NCBI GenBank assembly: GCA_034509925.1
Contig: CM067535.1
Span: forward strand, 6,066,201-6,130,200
DNA length: 64,000 nt
Reading direction: 5' to 3'
From: Hirudinaria manillensis
Lineage: Eukaryota; Annelida; Clitellata; Hirudinida; Hirudinidae
Part shown: positions 13,138-24,899 of the stretch, piece after piece
How the letters are laid out: each line of letters opens with the position of its first letter
Position numbering within the stretch: the first letter of the stretch is position 1
Program-made: the position numbers and the translations under genes
The notes under the pieces: model-generated
Told to the model about the DNA's origin: nothing
What the model saw: only the letters and a program-made list of their open reading frames with translations
Database searches by the model: none

Positions 13138-15317
13138 GCTTGCAATTAAGTTGAACTAGCTGATATTTCAAAATAGTATGCATTTATTAATTTGTATGTG
13201 GTCTAACAAATGCAAACTCTTATCAAAAGTAGGATGTGCAAGGTAGTTCTTAGTATCATGACTAGTTTATGTAAATGTTCATGAGGTTGGTAATTACATA
13301 ACTATTTCTGCATTTTGTGTTACTACCAACAAAATTTAACGCCAACACTCACCATAAATAAGACATTTTTTGATAAATCATTTTATGCATTGCTTCCAAA
13401 TTGACTTTACTTGATACCTCTATCGAGTTATCTCAACATTATTATTATCTGGGTAATAATAATAACAATGATAGTAATTCATCAGCTCTCACTAATCATT
13501 CCTCTTATGACTTGGGTTTCACCATCCAATAGAATAAAAGTACTAGAGCAAACTACAAACAAAGCTAATGCACAAATATTTGAACCATTTAATGCACTAA
13601 TGGTTTGCAAATGTCATCAAATATAAACTCACGAAACTGGTGTTATAGCGGAAGTCAATCTACGATAAGACCTATGACCAAGAATGGCACAAATAGCGAA
13701 CAGCTCTCATCAGTCGAACTACCATTCTCATAAAACAAAGCGCAGCTCCCAAAATATTCCTCAAAACGATAGCAGCAAGGAGCTACCGCCTGACTTCTAC
13801 CAGATTTAAAGGCAAGTCCGCTTTCAAAATATTCTACTCTGTTTCTTATCAAACCTATGCTTTCTTTTTAAATGTTTTACAAAATATGATTTAAATGTAA
13901 AATGAATGCAATACAACAGAATTATAACATTTTTTGCTCTAAATATCATCAAAAATAATGTGACTCAGTTAAAAAATATTTTATATTTACTAATTAATCT
14001 GCTTAATAATATTATAATTTAAAAGAAATGCATAAACGTTCATTTAATAAAGAAATAAAGATAGAATTTTCACATGTTTACCTGTTACGTTAAAAAAACA
14101 CTTTTAGGTAGTACTCCGAGAAGAGGCCTATCCAATCAAGAAGCACACGAATGTTAATAAAGCAACGTCGAATTTTACTTCGAATATTTTCCAATAATTA
14201 ATAATTTCCAATAATTGTTTATCTTAATACACAAAACTTATGGGTAACCTAAGCAAAATAATCGTTACCACCTTAACAAATAAGCGTATGTCCTATATAT
14301 TACTTAACAGTCAAAATTCTACATTATTAATGATTACTTGTTTTCACAAAGATCCCAACCTCACATGGTAAATATTATTTTAAATCTGCACAGATGTCTA
14401 ATTTTTCACAAAATTAATAAAATCAGAACCTTGAAACTCATTGAATTAAAAAATGGGCCGCTCTAACAAACTTTCAAACACTTTATAATAGGAGTTGAAA
14501 ACTTTTGATAATGTGAATATATAAAGTTGTATTTGTAGATTATTAGAAATAGCCCACTACCAGAGTCTTTAAATTTTTTTTCTAGGTAATCAAATTTCTA
14601 TACTAAATCCCCTAAAAGCGAGCCCATGGAACGTGATTATTCTGCAACATTTAGCAAAATAAAAAATGAGATAATATATCAAATCGATAAAAGAAAAAGC
14701 CCAAGCTGTTTTGATCTCTTTTACAAAATTTTAAATTGTATAGTAATAGTTTGCTCATCTTCCAAAAGTCACTACCCAGGTACGGTACGCATGTCTTAGA
14801 TTGACAATCACCGCTATGTAACCTGATTGTATATTTGGTGTATGTAAAAACCAATAAAATTTATTATTCAAATTTGTTACTTTAATAATTTGCGATGCCA
14901 GTAATTCGCAACACCTCAACATACTTAACATGAACGAGGGAGGAGCTATTTTGTCACGTAAGTTATTTGCATACCACGCTGACTATGGCTTATTGTAGAT
15001 AGCACCTTTGCATAAATGTTTAACATTTTTTAAGAATTTGTTTTCGAAATAAAGCTCCTCCTTTGGACTGTCACGCCTGGTTTCTCGGGGTATTATACCT
15101 CGGCCCTTCGATTATTTCATTCTTTTCTAGTTTTTTTTCTTTTTCTAACATTTTATACTGTATCACATATTAATTCTGTTTATTGTGGATAAGGTCACCA
15201 AAAGGTCAATTGGATTAGTTTAGTTTCGTACGTAGATCTAACGAAGTTTTAAAGGATCTATTAATCTGATGACAGGACGATTACTTGAAAACTTTGAAAC
15301 TTCAGTGAAGAAACAAA
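10382..15317. other. Gene-poor 4.9 kb: ETS 5' intron(s) and SLC35C1 promoter side
   Basis: No exon recognised. The unlocated first exon or exons of the minus-strand ETS gene should lie here, as should the SLC35C1 promoter. Minor content: AT-rich sequence, a (TTA)n microsatellite at about 13096-13138, CAA repeats near 10975-10990. Short open frames (10915-11139, 13655-13852, 14651-14854 minus; 13411-13626 plus) show no recognisable domains. Confidence 0.5.
13096..13138. repeat. (TTA)n microsatellite
   Basis: About 14 uninterrupted TTA/ATT units. Confidence 0.95.
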
Positions 15318-16600
15318 ATGAACGGGGCAGAAGTTTTTAAAATATTTTTGGTCGTCATCTCGTATTGGACCATCTCTATATCTTTAGTTTTTGCCAATAA
15401 ATTTCTTGTTGGAGGAACTAGTGATGCAGATATTTCTCTGTTTGTATCATGGACTCAATGTGTCGCTACTGTTATATTTGGAGCCATCATAAGCGTCATA
15501 GTCAGCTATGCAAAACCTCAGTCCGATTCAAGATGGGGAAATATAATAGATTTAAATATTTGTAACCATGAAGTCATGCCTCTGATAAAAATGTCCTTCT
15601 GTTTTGTTTTCATGCTAGCCTTCAATAACATGTGCCTTAAACAAGTTGGAGTGTCATTTTACCAGGTCTTTCTAATTGTTATTAATTCATCATTATGATA
15701 TTATTAAAACTTCATATCAATATAACCTCCATAAAAGACAAAAAAGACAATCATGATGAAATGAGTTGATGTATCAACAGATTGCAAGATCAATGACAAT
15801 AATCTTTGTTGTCATTTTGTCCATTATTATACTCAAAAAGTCTATCTCTAAAGCCATCATCTTCTGCTGTATCTTGGTGGCAGGTGGATTTTTTCTTGGT
15901 GTGAGTCAGGAAGGAGCCATGAAAGATTTCTCCTTGAGGGGTGTTATTTATGGAGTTATTTCCAGTATATTTATTGCTCTTACTGGCATATATACCAAAC
16001 AGGTAGTGGAATGTTTCTCTTGTATTTATTATATATTGCAAATTTACTAATAATTTCATTGTATTGTGAAAGGCTCTCCCTCTAGTGGGAAAGAATGAAT
16101 TAAAACTGACAATCTGGATGAATCTCATGGCATCCGCAATATTTATTCCCCTGCTATTCCTCAATGGCGAATATTTGAGCGTACTCAGCTCTACTCGTCT
16201 GGTCACAATGAACTTCTGGGTTTGTCTGACGGTTTCCAGCGTGCTCGGGTTTTCTCTGTCGTGGATCAGTGCTGTACAAATAAACGTCACTTCTCCAGTA
16301 TCTCACCACATCAGTGCTAACTGTAAAGCTATCCTGCAAACAATTCTTGCTGTGATATACTACAAGGAATCTAAAAGCATGATGTGGTGGCTTAGTGTTT
16401 GCCTGGTTGTGACCGGAGCTTGTGCATATGCAATTAGGAGGTTGGAACGGAAATTGTCCATTAAACATATTGATTTGATAATATCAATTAAGATCCCTTC
16501 AATGCCTTTCACTTATTACAGGTACAAGGAAGAAGAGGCTGCCAAACTCCCAACTCATGTAGAAGTTTCAGAAAGCAAACAACCCTTCAACAAAACCTGA
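15318..16600 (+). CDS. SLC35C1: SLC35C1-like GDP-fucose transporter
   Basis: Multi-pass Golgi nucleotide-sugar transporter that brings GDP-fucose into the lumen for fucosylation. Exons 15318-15665, 15781-16002, 16073-16440, 16522-16600 give 338 residues plus stop (vertebrate protein about 364). Start ATG in AACAAAATGAACGG. Family signatures: VFANKFLVGG at the N-terminus, LKQVGVSFYQ joined to IARSMTIIF, a GGFFLGVSQEGA stretch, and in the C-terminal half SPVSHHISANCKAILQTILA followed by YYKESKSMMWW, matching the conserved [31 protein letters not shown] of SLC35C1. About ten hydrophobic segments are visible. The tail is charged (YKEEEAAKLP). The last intron (16441-16521) is 81 bp with no in-frame stop, so retaining it would insert 27 residues. 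Convergent with PICK1 downstream. Confidence 0.95.
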
Positions 16601-17523
16601 ATCGACTTTATTTATGGCTTGAATTTTAGGATCATTGGTTAACTCATTGAGGTTATCTTTCATTTTATAAGCATGTTTCTCTGTAAGTGCAGAAGCACTG
16701 TAATCGTACCACTCCCTAACTTTTGTGGGTTAATCTCTTTTTGGGTAATGCTTCTCAACTTGGATTTGTTTTCAAAACAACTAAATATTTTAAAGCTTCA
16801 TTATTGACATTTTAGGCTGCAATTTTATATTTTACTTTGTTATGTAATAACTTTGCCCTAGGATTATCTTAACTTATCTTACTGAATTATTACTTGCCAT
16901 CATTTCAAACATTCCATTAAACATTGCATTAAAAGGTCATCATATCAGATGAGCCAGATCTGTGAAATCAAAGTGTCTTTGTTTTAGATTAGAAATTTAT
17001 GCAGAACATCTGCTTTAACGACCAGACGTACTAAAGACAGCTGGTAAAAATCATCTGCAAACAGCTTTGCATAACACAACAACACTCTTTAATCAAGAGT
17101 AGGCTTCATTCACTTAGTGGTTTTCTATGCACACAATTGGAATGTCCTCAGAGTAACACCATTAATAACAATATTAATAATAACAACAGTAATAACAACA
17201 ATATGGATTTTGATAAAGACATTTTGGAACCAAGATCATGTAGCCATATAGTCACAGTGATAGTGAATTGGAGAGCAGATCAAAAATTAGAAGTAAGCTT
17301 TCCCAAAACAAGAATCCTTTTTAAGCAAATTCTGTCAAAACACAGTTGGAGCAGACTACAAATGCGCCGAACTAGCCATCACATACAAAAAAATAACTTT
17401 TCAAAGCTGGAATGATCAAAGCAGACACATACACACAAAAACAATGACAACATAAACGAGTAAATAAATGATTATAGAGGAATTCAATTGCAAAGCAAGA
17501 ACAGATCATCATCATCATCATCA
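16601..17523. other. Convergent 3' region between SLC35C1 and PICK1
   Basis: About 0.9 kb expected to be the two 3' untranslated regions. ATTAAA-type signals lie near 16916-16938. The open frame at 17137-17415 is Asn-rich at its start because of an AAT/AAC repeat (17160-17205) and looks fortuitous. Confidence 0.45.
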
Positions 17524-20129
17524 TCAGTCGGTCGATATGAGGTCCCCTGTCAAAGCATCTTGTCCCAACTGCTGAGTATCATCTGGTATCTCCTTATCTT
17601 TCTTAATGTCTGCAGCTTCATTTTCCTCTTCGTCGTTAAATTGCCCCGAGGTATCGTAGGTGAAAGTGCCTCTGGAAAGATCGACCTCGATCGGAAATAC
17701 GTCCGCTTTCTGGAGAGCCACGTGAGAGTCAGTGTGGTACTTTGCCATGGCGGCAATCAATCGCTGGAGCTGGAACACTATGTCCTGCACTGTGGTGCAA
17801 TGAACGATTACTCATTATTATGTAATTATTTCTGTAATTATTATAATTGCTGTAATTATTGCCGGTCAACGAAAATAGATCAATTATAATGAAAATATTT
17901 CTGTCCTGCCATAATCACTGCAATTAAAAATTATTGATTATAAGCAATCAAGTAATAACAAGGCAATCGATGAGAAAGTTCCAGATAAGCATGGTTTCTA
18001 ACCATGTTTGTTGTCCAAGAGTTCAAGTTTGACGAGAACATCGGATCTCATTTTTGCAAATCTGGCTCTCGCTTCCTGGCGACATCTCAAGACAAGCCTT
18101 TAAAAAAGATATTAAATAATATTAAATATTAAAAAGAAAAAATATGATTGTAAGAACCTTACTTTTCGTGCAAAATTACAAATTGTTCTGAATGAAGTCA
18201 TTATAAATGACATGCATGAATTGAATAGCTTTGCTGGATTCAATTTGCGGTAAAATACCTGTATTCATAATTGCCGGTCTCAACTCTGTACAAAGATTCG
18301 TGGATTGCAGCATAACTGTACTCCTCATCATCCATTTCTTTTACTTTAAGGCAGTAAGACTGCAATAATAACTTTCTTGAATAAGAAGTGACAGCAAAAT
18401 ATCTATTATTATCCTAACGTACGTAAACTGATTATAATCGTTAATATTTAAATCTATTTCCAACAAAATACCAGGTATTCAAATTTGGCATCCAGGTACT
18501 TCTTCACGGTCAGTCTCGTGTCCGGCACTGCTTTGTTCAAATACGTGTTCATGTCGCTTATCATCTGCAAACAAAAAATGATGAGCACCGATAACAAGGA
18601 TGCATTAATGCATACGTCGCATTAATAATGCATTGAAGAATCGATCAATGATCAAGAACATTTACGGGTTTCACTGTTTTGAGCATTCCTATGGCATGCC
18701 GTTCCACCGTCCTGTGTGCTTCCCCAAACATGGAAAACACTTCACTGGCTTGTGGCTGAGGCTCCTTGACTCCAATGCTTGCAAAAACATCCCCAAATGC
18801 TGGATAATTGATTAATGATTTGGTTACAAAAATTATTAACAATTATCATCTAAAACTTGCTTCCAAGGTTTGCGTGCAATAGTAGCCATGTTTGGTTTAA
18901 ATATTAATTATGCAATAATAATAATAATAACAATAATAATAATAATAATAATAACAGTAATAATAACAATAATAATAACAATAATAATAATAGAGAAGCA
19001 TCATTCAAGCAAGTTAAAAGTTACTTATACAGCTACATTTGAAAGTCAACTCTCAACAGAGTCAAAGAATCAAAGACAACAATTTAAATTAATATAATTA
19101 ATGACAATATTTAATTAATACTAATTAGCTGATGATAAGTTAATGTTCAATTCTCTTCATGCATCACAACCTTTATGTGCCTGGGAAAGTTCAAAAAAAG
19201 CCATGAGAAGTTTTTTAGTGTGGTCCATGAGTGATCTGTACATTCCTGCCATCTTCTCTAGCTCCTGAAGTTTCTTAACAAGACCATCTTTTAGAAAATG
19301 TATGATTATTTTTAAGAGGTCAAAGATTATTAATTGTATAGTGCTTAATTGTATCAATATTTGATTTTAAAATGTAAGCAATCTTAGTCTAGACTAATTT
19401 ATCCTAAAAACTGATCCAAATCTAAGTGTGTTGCTCTTACCATTGCACAAAATGGCTCGACTGAGGCCAAGGGCATCTGCGGTGCTTGAGTTCATTGATT
19501 CTACTATTCTGTGCTTCACTTTCTTCAAAACTACAAAGTCTTTGCTTATTATCAGAGATTCATTGTAGTAATTTTGTTAATTTTTAGCTATAAAACTATG
19601 AAACTGACTTAAGTCCAATGTCTTTCCTTGTTTAGGATCTGCATGGAGTTTGTTGTAATTTATCACCACACTTCCCTTGATTCAAATTAAATAACAGTCA
19701 AATGCACAATTCATCCACATACCTGTAAAATCACATTCAAATAAGCAATACCTTAATTCCTTGGATCATTCTCGCAACTTCAACTTTTGTTCTTCCTTTC
19801 ACTGAAGTTCCATTAATTCCTGTAAGTTCGTCTCCAGAAGCCAATGTTCCATCCCTTGCTGCCGGAGTATTGTCGAATACCTGAACTACATACAAACAGG
19901 GACAAAATGGTGCTCCTCCTCCTATGCTTATGCCGACAAGATTTTGATCATCCTTTTGCAGCGTGACACTTCCTGACGTAACTGACATCCCCCTGAAAAC
20001 ATAAACATCACTTTGAGCATGCTTGTGGAAAAATTCATAAGATGTCCCTCCATTCATCCAAGTAAATGCTTTAGCAAAAACATACATCTTGTCTTCCTCC
20101 AAATAATATTCATCGCCATAATCATACAT
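17524..20129 (-). CDS. PICK1: PICK1 (PDZ-BAR protein interacting with C kinase)
   Basis: Peripheral membrane adaptor: its PDZ domain binds receptor and kinase C-termini and its BAR domain binds curved membranes, for example in AMPA-receptor trafficking and secretory granules. Exons (minus): 20129-20086, 19992-19752, 19675-19609, 19530-19441, 19287-19171, 18799-18666, 18564-18472, 18359-18259, 18097-18003, 17789-17524; 1248 nt, 415 residues, the same length as the human protein. PDZ at about residues 24-107 with ligand loop LVGISIGGG and the CPC motif (FCPCLYVVQVFDNTPAA). AH/BAR domain at about 145-365 (KKVKHRIVESMNSSTADALG, ASIGVKEPQPQASE, YLDAKFEYLSYCLKVKEMDD, RLVLRCRQEARARF). The acidic C-terminus is present, but it ends ISTD rather than the vertebrate CDS. 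The open frame can be extended upstream of 20129 only through a TTG, so the ATG at 20129 is chosen; it gives MYDYGDEYYLEEDK, matching the acidic vertebrate N-terminus. Intron 1 (93 bp) is open and a multiple of three. Confidence 0.96.
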
Positions 20130-20527
20130 ATCCTCAATAATTCCGGGCAACGTTGAAGTAAAGCAACGTAGAGTCTAGTAAACAAACTAAATGCATAATC
20201 TAAAGCGCCCACTAACTAAATTGTATACCATTTGGAGGACGCAAATTTATTTTTAAGAATTCATACTGAAATTCAAGCTAGCCAAAACTTAGAATAGGAT
20301 ATAAAAGGGCCAAGCGTAGTCTGCAACATAAGACGCATCCAGATTCTCTTATTCGGATTAATATTTAATCAGCAAGATAAATGTGTTAATCTTTAATGTG
20401 CAAAACATGACTTGATATAGGTGCATCAATCTTCCATTTATCTTTAAAATAGCCAAAATATATATAAAAAAAAAACTTATCCTTTTTATATTGTTCAATC
20501 CAAGCTGTTTTTGTTCCATTTTCGTTT
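20130..20527. other. Short spacer between the homeobox gene and PICK1
   Basis: About 400 bp between two minus-strand genes. It must hold the homeobox 3' end and the PICK1 promoter. A long frame that could extend the homeobox C-terminus under an alternative acceptor runs to about 20390. Confidence 0.45.
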
Positions 20528-21389
20528 TTACATTCCTTTAAATGCTTTAACCTGGCATTCTACAAAAAAAAAAAACAATAATAAAGCGAAATGCACAGAA
20601 AACGCAAAAATCATCCTCTAAAAATAGAAAATGGTGACAGCGAGAACCTACTTTTACACTTTGCCCTCTTATTCTGAAACCAGTAGAGAACTTGTGTATT
20701 CGTTAAACCCGTTTCTTCAACAAGCTCTTTTTTTCTTTCAGGTGTCAAAAAAATATCTTGTTGGAAAGCATCCTCCAAAGCTTTCTTTTGCGAGGCTGTG
20801 TATACCGTCCTGTATCTCTCTTTCTTCACGGATGACCTAGCTTTTCTTCGTGTCTTGGGAGGATCTGCTAATAGATGTAATAATATTTAAACAAAAAAAA
20901 ATATAAACATGCCCGAAGAACCAAGTAACAAGACTAACCAGGAATTTCGTTTGACAAACTTATTTCATACTTTAATCTATCGGCTCCCTCCTCTTTAGCA
21001 AGCGTTGAAGTATTAAAGCCATTGAGTAAATATGGATTTATTCCATTTCCGACATGAAGCATAGTATTGTATGACTCGTTTCGAAATGTTGTCTGAGGAT
21101 AGGCAACAGGGACAGGTTGCCGAAAGTATCTTTGCTGGTAAGGATCATAATGCTGTAAGGGCTGAACACAAGTCTGTGACATCGTATTGAAGGGAACTTG
21201 ATGGATAGAACCATTCGTAGTTAAATATCTTCTATCGACCACAGGTCCACAGTAGTGAAATCCATGATATTGTCCGCAAGTATGTCCTTCGTGGTAACCA
21301 TTGAACTGATGTTCTGCAAAACTTTCAACAAAATCATGAGTTAAATTGGACTGATACGACCTTCCGAACGGATTCATGTTGTCCTCCAT
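20528..21389 (-). CDS. Divergent homeobox transcription factor
   Basis: Sequence-specific DNA-binding protein. Exon 1 (21389-20939) encodes a Tyr/Asn/Gln/His-rich region of 150 residues with no known domain. Exon 2 (20864-20652) encodes a basic stretch (TRRKARSSVKKE) and a homeodomain: YRTVYTASQKKALEDAF (helix 1), LTPERKKELVEETGL (helix 2), TNTQVLYWFQNKRAKCK (helix 3). Diagnostic W48, F49, Q50 and N51 are present; Y47 and K52 are unusual. The best splice pair (donor at 20651-20650, acceptor before 20559) adds a short tail and a stop at 20528-20530, 231 residues in all. Reading straight through exon 2 instead stops at 20611. A third pairing (donor GTGTAA inside AAA GTG, acceptor CAG at about 20552) gives RAKLKHLKEC and a longer tail. 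The family is unclear: an ANTP- or PRD-class relative, or lineage-specific. Start codon in GAACATGGAGG. Confidence 0.85.
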
Positions 21390-22360
21390 GTTCGCTCTGA
21401 CTCTCCGAGACTAAAACAATGCCACTAACGAGTTTTAGCTTTTTATATGAACAATGATTAGTTAAACCCAGTTAGTTAACTAATTTATTATATGAACATC
21501 CTTCTTTTTCATTGGCGCGCTTCTGCTCATTGAACTTCCGGGCACAAGCCGGGCGCCTGTTCCCTTACATAACGCTCTCCTTGATGTTACGAGGGGTTAC
21601 GCGAGTTCATATATCAGCTCATTTTTTGTTAATCATTAACTGAACTCATCTTATCATTAAACTGTTCTATTAAAGGGACTTGGTGCAAGGCTTTTCCTTA
21701 TGTAAGATCTCCACCTCATTGCAATAAAGTCGGTGGGTGTTTAATACGAACGGATATTAAATAATAATGAATGATAAAAATTTATTTTACAGGAAAATTT
21801 TCATTAACAAAGGTAAAAGGCTTACATTTTAAATTGACGTTTTATCTCAGAATTTTAGCAGAAATATTGAAATAAAGAAAATGAGCTCTTATTTTTTTTT
21901 CCTATTTTGCAATAGACTTAGTAGAGGTTAAAGGTCAATGATATGTAATTAATTAAAAAAGCTTACTTAGTTTTGACTAAGTTTTAGTAATATTTTGCTC
22001 AAATAAAAGTTCATTTAAAATTTGAATGACAGAGTTAAAGGTAAAGGTTGTCTCCTTCAGTTTAAAAATGTATGTTAATTATTAAAAAATTCGAAATAAA
22101 TTTTTTATTCTGATATTCTAATCGTGCTAGACCCATTGGACATAAGGCAGTCGCGTGCAGTCTCACCTAATCTACTCATTGATGCTGTAAGATGTTATGG
22201 CATAACGGTTATGTAATTTAATCGTTATTATTTTTTTTAATTGTTGATGCTAGTTAACACACTCCAGCTGTAATAAATTACGGAAGACTTGTAGAACAAT
22301 CGATTTCTAAAATAATTTTTCATGTTCAGATCTCACGTTTCACTTTAAAATTAAATTTAA

Positions 22361-22425
22361 TTAATAATAATAATATGTCATTTATATAGCGCCGTTCGCG
22401 TGAGCTACCGGGGCGCTGATATTGA
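22361..22425 (+). repeat. Dispersed repeat with ATTTATATAGCGCC core
   Basis: An AAT tract is followed by ATTTATATAGCGCC, then a TGAGC...GGGGC block and GCGCTGAT. A diverged copy in the opposite orientation lies at 59935-59985 with the same layout. Short elements with a TTTATATAGCGC core next to ATT tracts are common in invertebrate genomes. Confidence 0.6.
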
Positions 22426-23402
22426 TTTAAATTATAATTTAAAAAAATATCATAATAGATCGATGACCATTAACCAGCTCATGGTCGAGTAGTCACTTTA
22501 TATGACAGACGAAGCCCCTCAATCATCTAATTACTTTAGTATTTCTTTAAGCTGACCTAAATGTCCAAATCCTTCATATATCCAAACACCCATTTGATCT
22601 AGACAGGTCGCTGACCATACACACCCCTTTAACCATTTCTAGAGTCACTTTTATTCATATCAGGTGGTTTTCATTCAGGTGGATTATTTAACATATATCT
22701 AAATAATTCCTAATACTTAATAATTAATAATTTTTGCAAACCATATTCTTTTTATCATAAATGTTATCTGCTGATTACTTAGCAACTCGTACTTTCTTTC
22801 AATATATACACATATACCACAAATTCCTAAGAAAATTCCAAAGGTTTTTAATGAGAAAAGGGGCCAATTTCATTCACACAACCTTCCAACAAGTCTTCGT
22901 TTCCTCTTGTGATCAGCTCACTGCCCTACTCAGCTAACCTCTCCTGAATATTTTTAGATTTTATTTTTATGAATGATTCTTCAATTCTTGCCTTCCAATT
23001 CTTCTCTCGTTTGAATCCATTTTTAAACTTTTAACACTGTTTATTCTTAATGGGAATTTCTAACAAAGACGACGAAAACGATTACAATGTCGAAACACAA
23101 CCGGGGCAAACTAACGGAGACTGATGACGACACTTATAAAAAAAATAATAACGGTTACGTTAATAACGATTATTAATAACTTCGATTCTCTGATGAAAGC
23201 AATAATAACCAACGTCGACAACAACGAATAGTTTAAGGATAGTGCAATTTGGCAAGTGGAACACAACAATAAGAAAGAGAATCTCCAGTACTGAGTACGA
23301 AGGTAAATACAGGCTTTAAAGTAAGTTCATCAGATCTTCATTAGAGTATGCTTGCGTCAAATAGCTGACCTGAAAAGGTCAAACTCCAGGGATTATCAGA
23401 AA

Positions 23403-24099
23403 ATGGCGTCACAAAGTGACGACCAGACTCCACAGACATCCTACTCTTCTAAGGAAACGCCAACACTAAAACTCGCGACTAACGGCTCGTGAATCATACT
23501 CATAAAAAGAAGAAGAAAAAAATAGAAAAATAGATTCACCTCTTCAGCTGTTTTGTTCAACTTCCTGATAAAAAACAAAATACACAAGTCTTACTCCATG
23601 AGTCAGAAAGAAACTCTGGCAGTTGCCAAGGAAACGGAAAGGATGCCTCCCCATTTCCCCATCAGGGGATGAGTGACTTCAAAGAAGGGACACTGACAAG
23701 GTTGGAAGCGCTGTCGGTCTTCAAAAGGGACAGATTGAAATGAAAAAGTCAGAGTCCAACAGAAAGCTTTGCTCTAATTCTAAAGCCAAGGAAGTAATCA
23801 ATAATTATCAGTTCCTATCGATGAGGTGCATCCAACGATATCATCGATATACGTCGGTCGGATGGCATTCCTCATGTATCGTTACATTTTGCTTAATATT
23901 CACAAAATTATCTTCGCGCATCGAAAGAAAACTCTCCATTCTGGTCGGTCGCCATTTTCTAAAACTAAAGAAGACGTTTCTGTCGATTGCAAGAGCGCCA
24001 ATAAAAATATTCTTCAAAGCACGTCTAAATATCCTACTTTCTAACTGCTCCAAGAACAAGTGCGAGAGTGCCAAAATAACGAGAAGAAGGTCCTACTGA
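23403..24099 (+). CDS. Possible small-ORF cluster (unproven)
   Basis: Not recognised as any known gene. Four ATG-started frames lie in a row: 23403-23492 (29 aa, begins MASQSDDQTPQ), 23598-23672 (24 aa, begins MSQKETLAVAK), 23669-23743 (24 aa, begins MSDFKEGTLTRL) and 23740-24099 (119 aa, Lys/Arg-rich). The last three are chained by ATGA overlaps, where each stop shares bases with the next start. The composition of the short ones is protein-like, the long one is very basic without a domain. This stretch is also where the 3' untranslated region of the minus-strand PKA-RII gene may lie, so chance is a real possibility. Confidence 0.2.
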
Positions 24100-24444
24100 G
24101 AGGGTTTAAGGGTTAAAGGTAAAGTAATAAAGATAACTTAATTAGAATGCCTGCATGGAAATCAATTTTAATCATTTTAATGGCAAATAATTTTTTAAAT
24201 TCACATCTGTGACAAAATGATAAATATTAACTGGAAATGGAGAAAGTAGCATCAATAATAGCATCAATAATGGAATAATAGCATCAAGTAACGACGACGA
24301 CGACGACGACGACCGTTCTAAACAGAACTAGAAACAAGAACCGACTGACGGCATGCGACGCAATCGTGGCATTTCGTTTGTTGTTGTTGCTGTTGTTGAA
24401 ATTCGTTTCCATGGTGACGGCCGATTGGCTCGCACGGCGGAGGT

Positions 24445-24561
24445 TCATCGTTTGTCATCATCGCCGAAGATTTCCTTCACCTGCACAAAGTTCGTAATTA
24501 TTACGGAGTCTTTCAAGTAGTACTTGTTAACGTTAATCAATCAATTAATTATAATTAATTA

Positions 24562-24592
<31 letters not shown>

Positions 24593-24668
24593 CCTGCTTC
24601 TTCTCGGTCTCACAGCCGGTGATGAATGAATGCTGAGCACTACCAGTGCTCTCATTATTCATTCATTC

Positions 24669-24701
<33 letters not shown>

Positions 24702-24846
24702 CATCATTATTTTTATTATTACTATCGACAAGTCTGGAACGCTTCCGCACTTGTACTCATCGATTCAGTATAATTAAATAAGACTTTTCGATAGTAATAA
24801 TGATAATGATAACAATAATAATAATAATAATAATAATAACAATAAC

Positions 24847-24899
<53 letters not shown>

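Larger units (their letters stand above)
21390..24444. other. 3 kb intergenic region, homeobox promoter side and PKA-RII 3' side
   Basis: The first few hundred bases upstream of the homeobox start contain a GC-richer stretch (about 21510-21610), possibly its promoter. The rest holds a dispersed-repeat copy (22361-22425), small open frames at 23403-24099 (separate entry) and a (GAC)n tract at about 24292-24312. No RNA gene recognised. Confidence 0.5.

Noticed and set aside
15790..16468. 166- and 104-codon minus-strand frames over SLC35C1
   Set aside because: Antisense of real SLC35C1 exons, no domain.
23841..24074. 77-codon minus-strand frame opposite the basic 119-codon frame
   Set aside because: Overlaps another weak frame, no domain, no start context; one of the two at most can be real.
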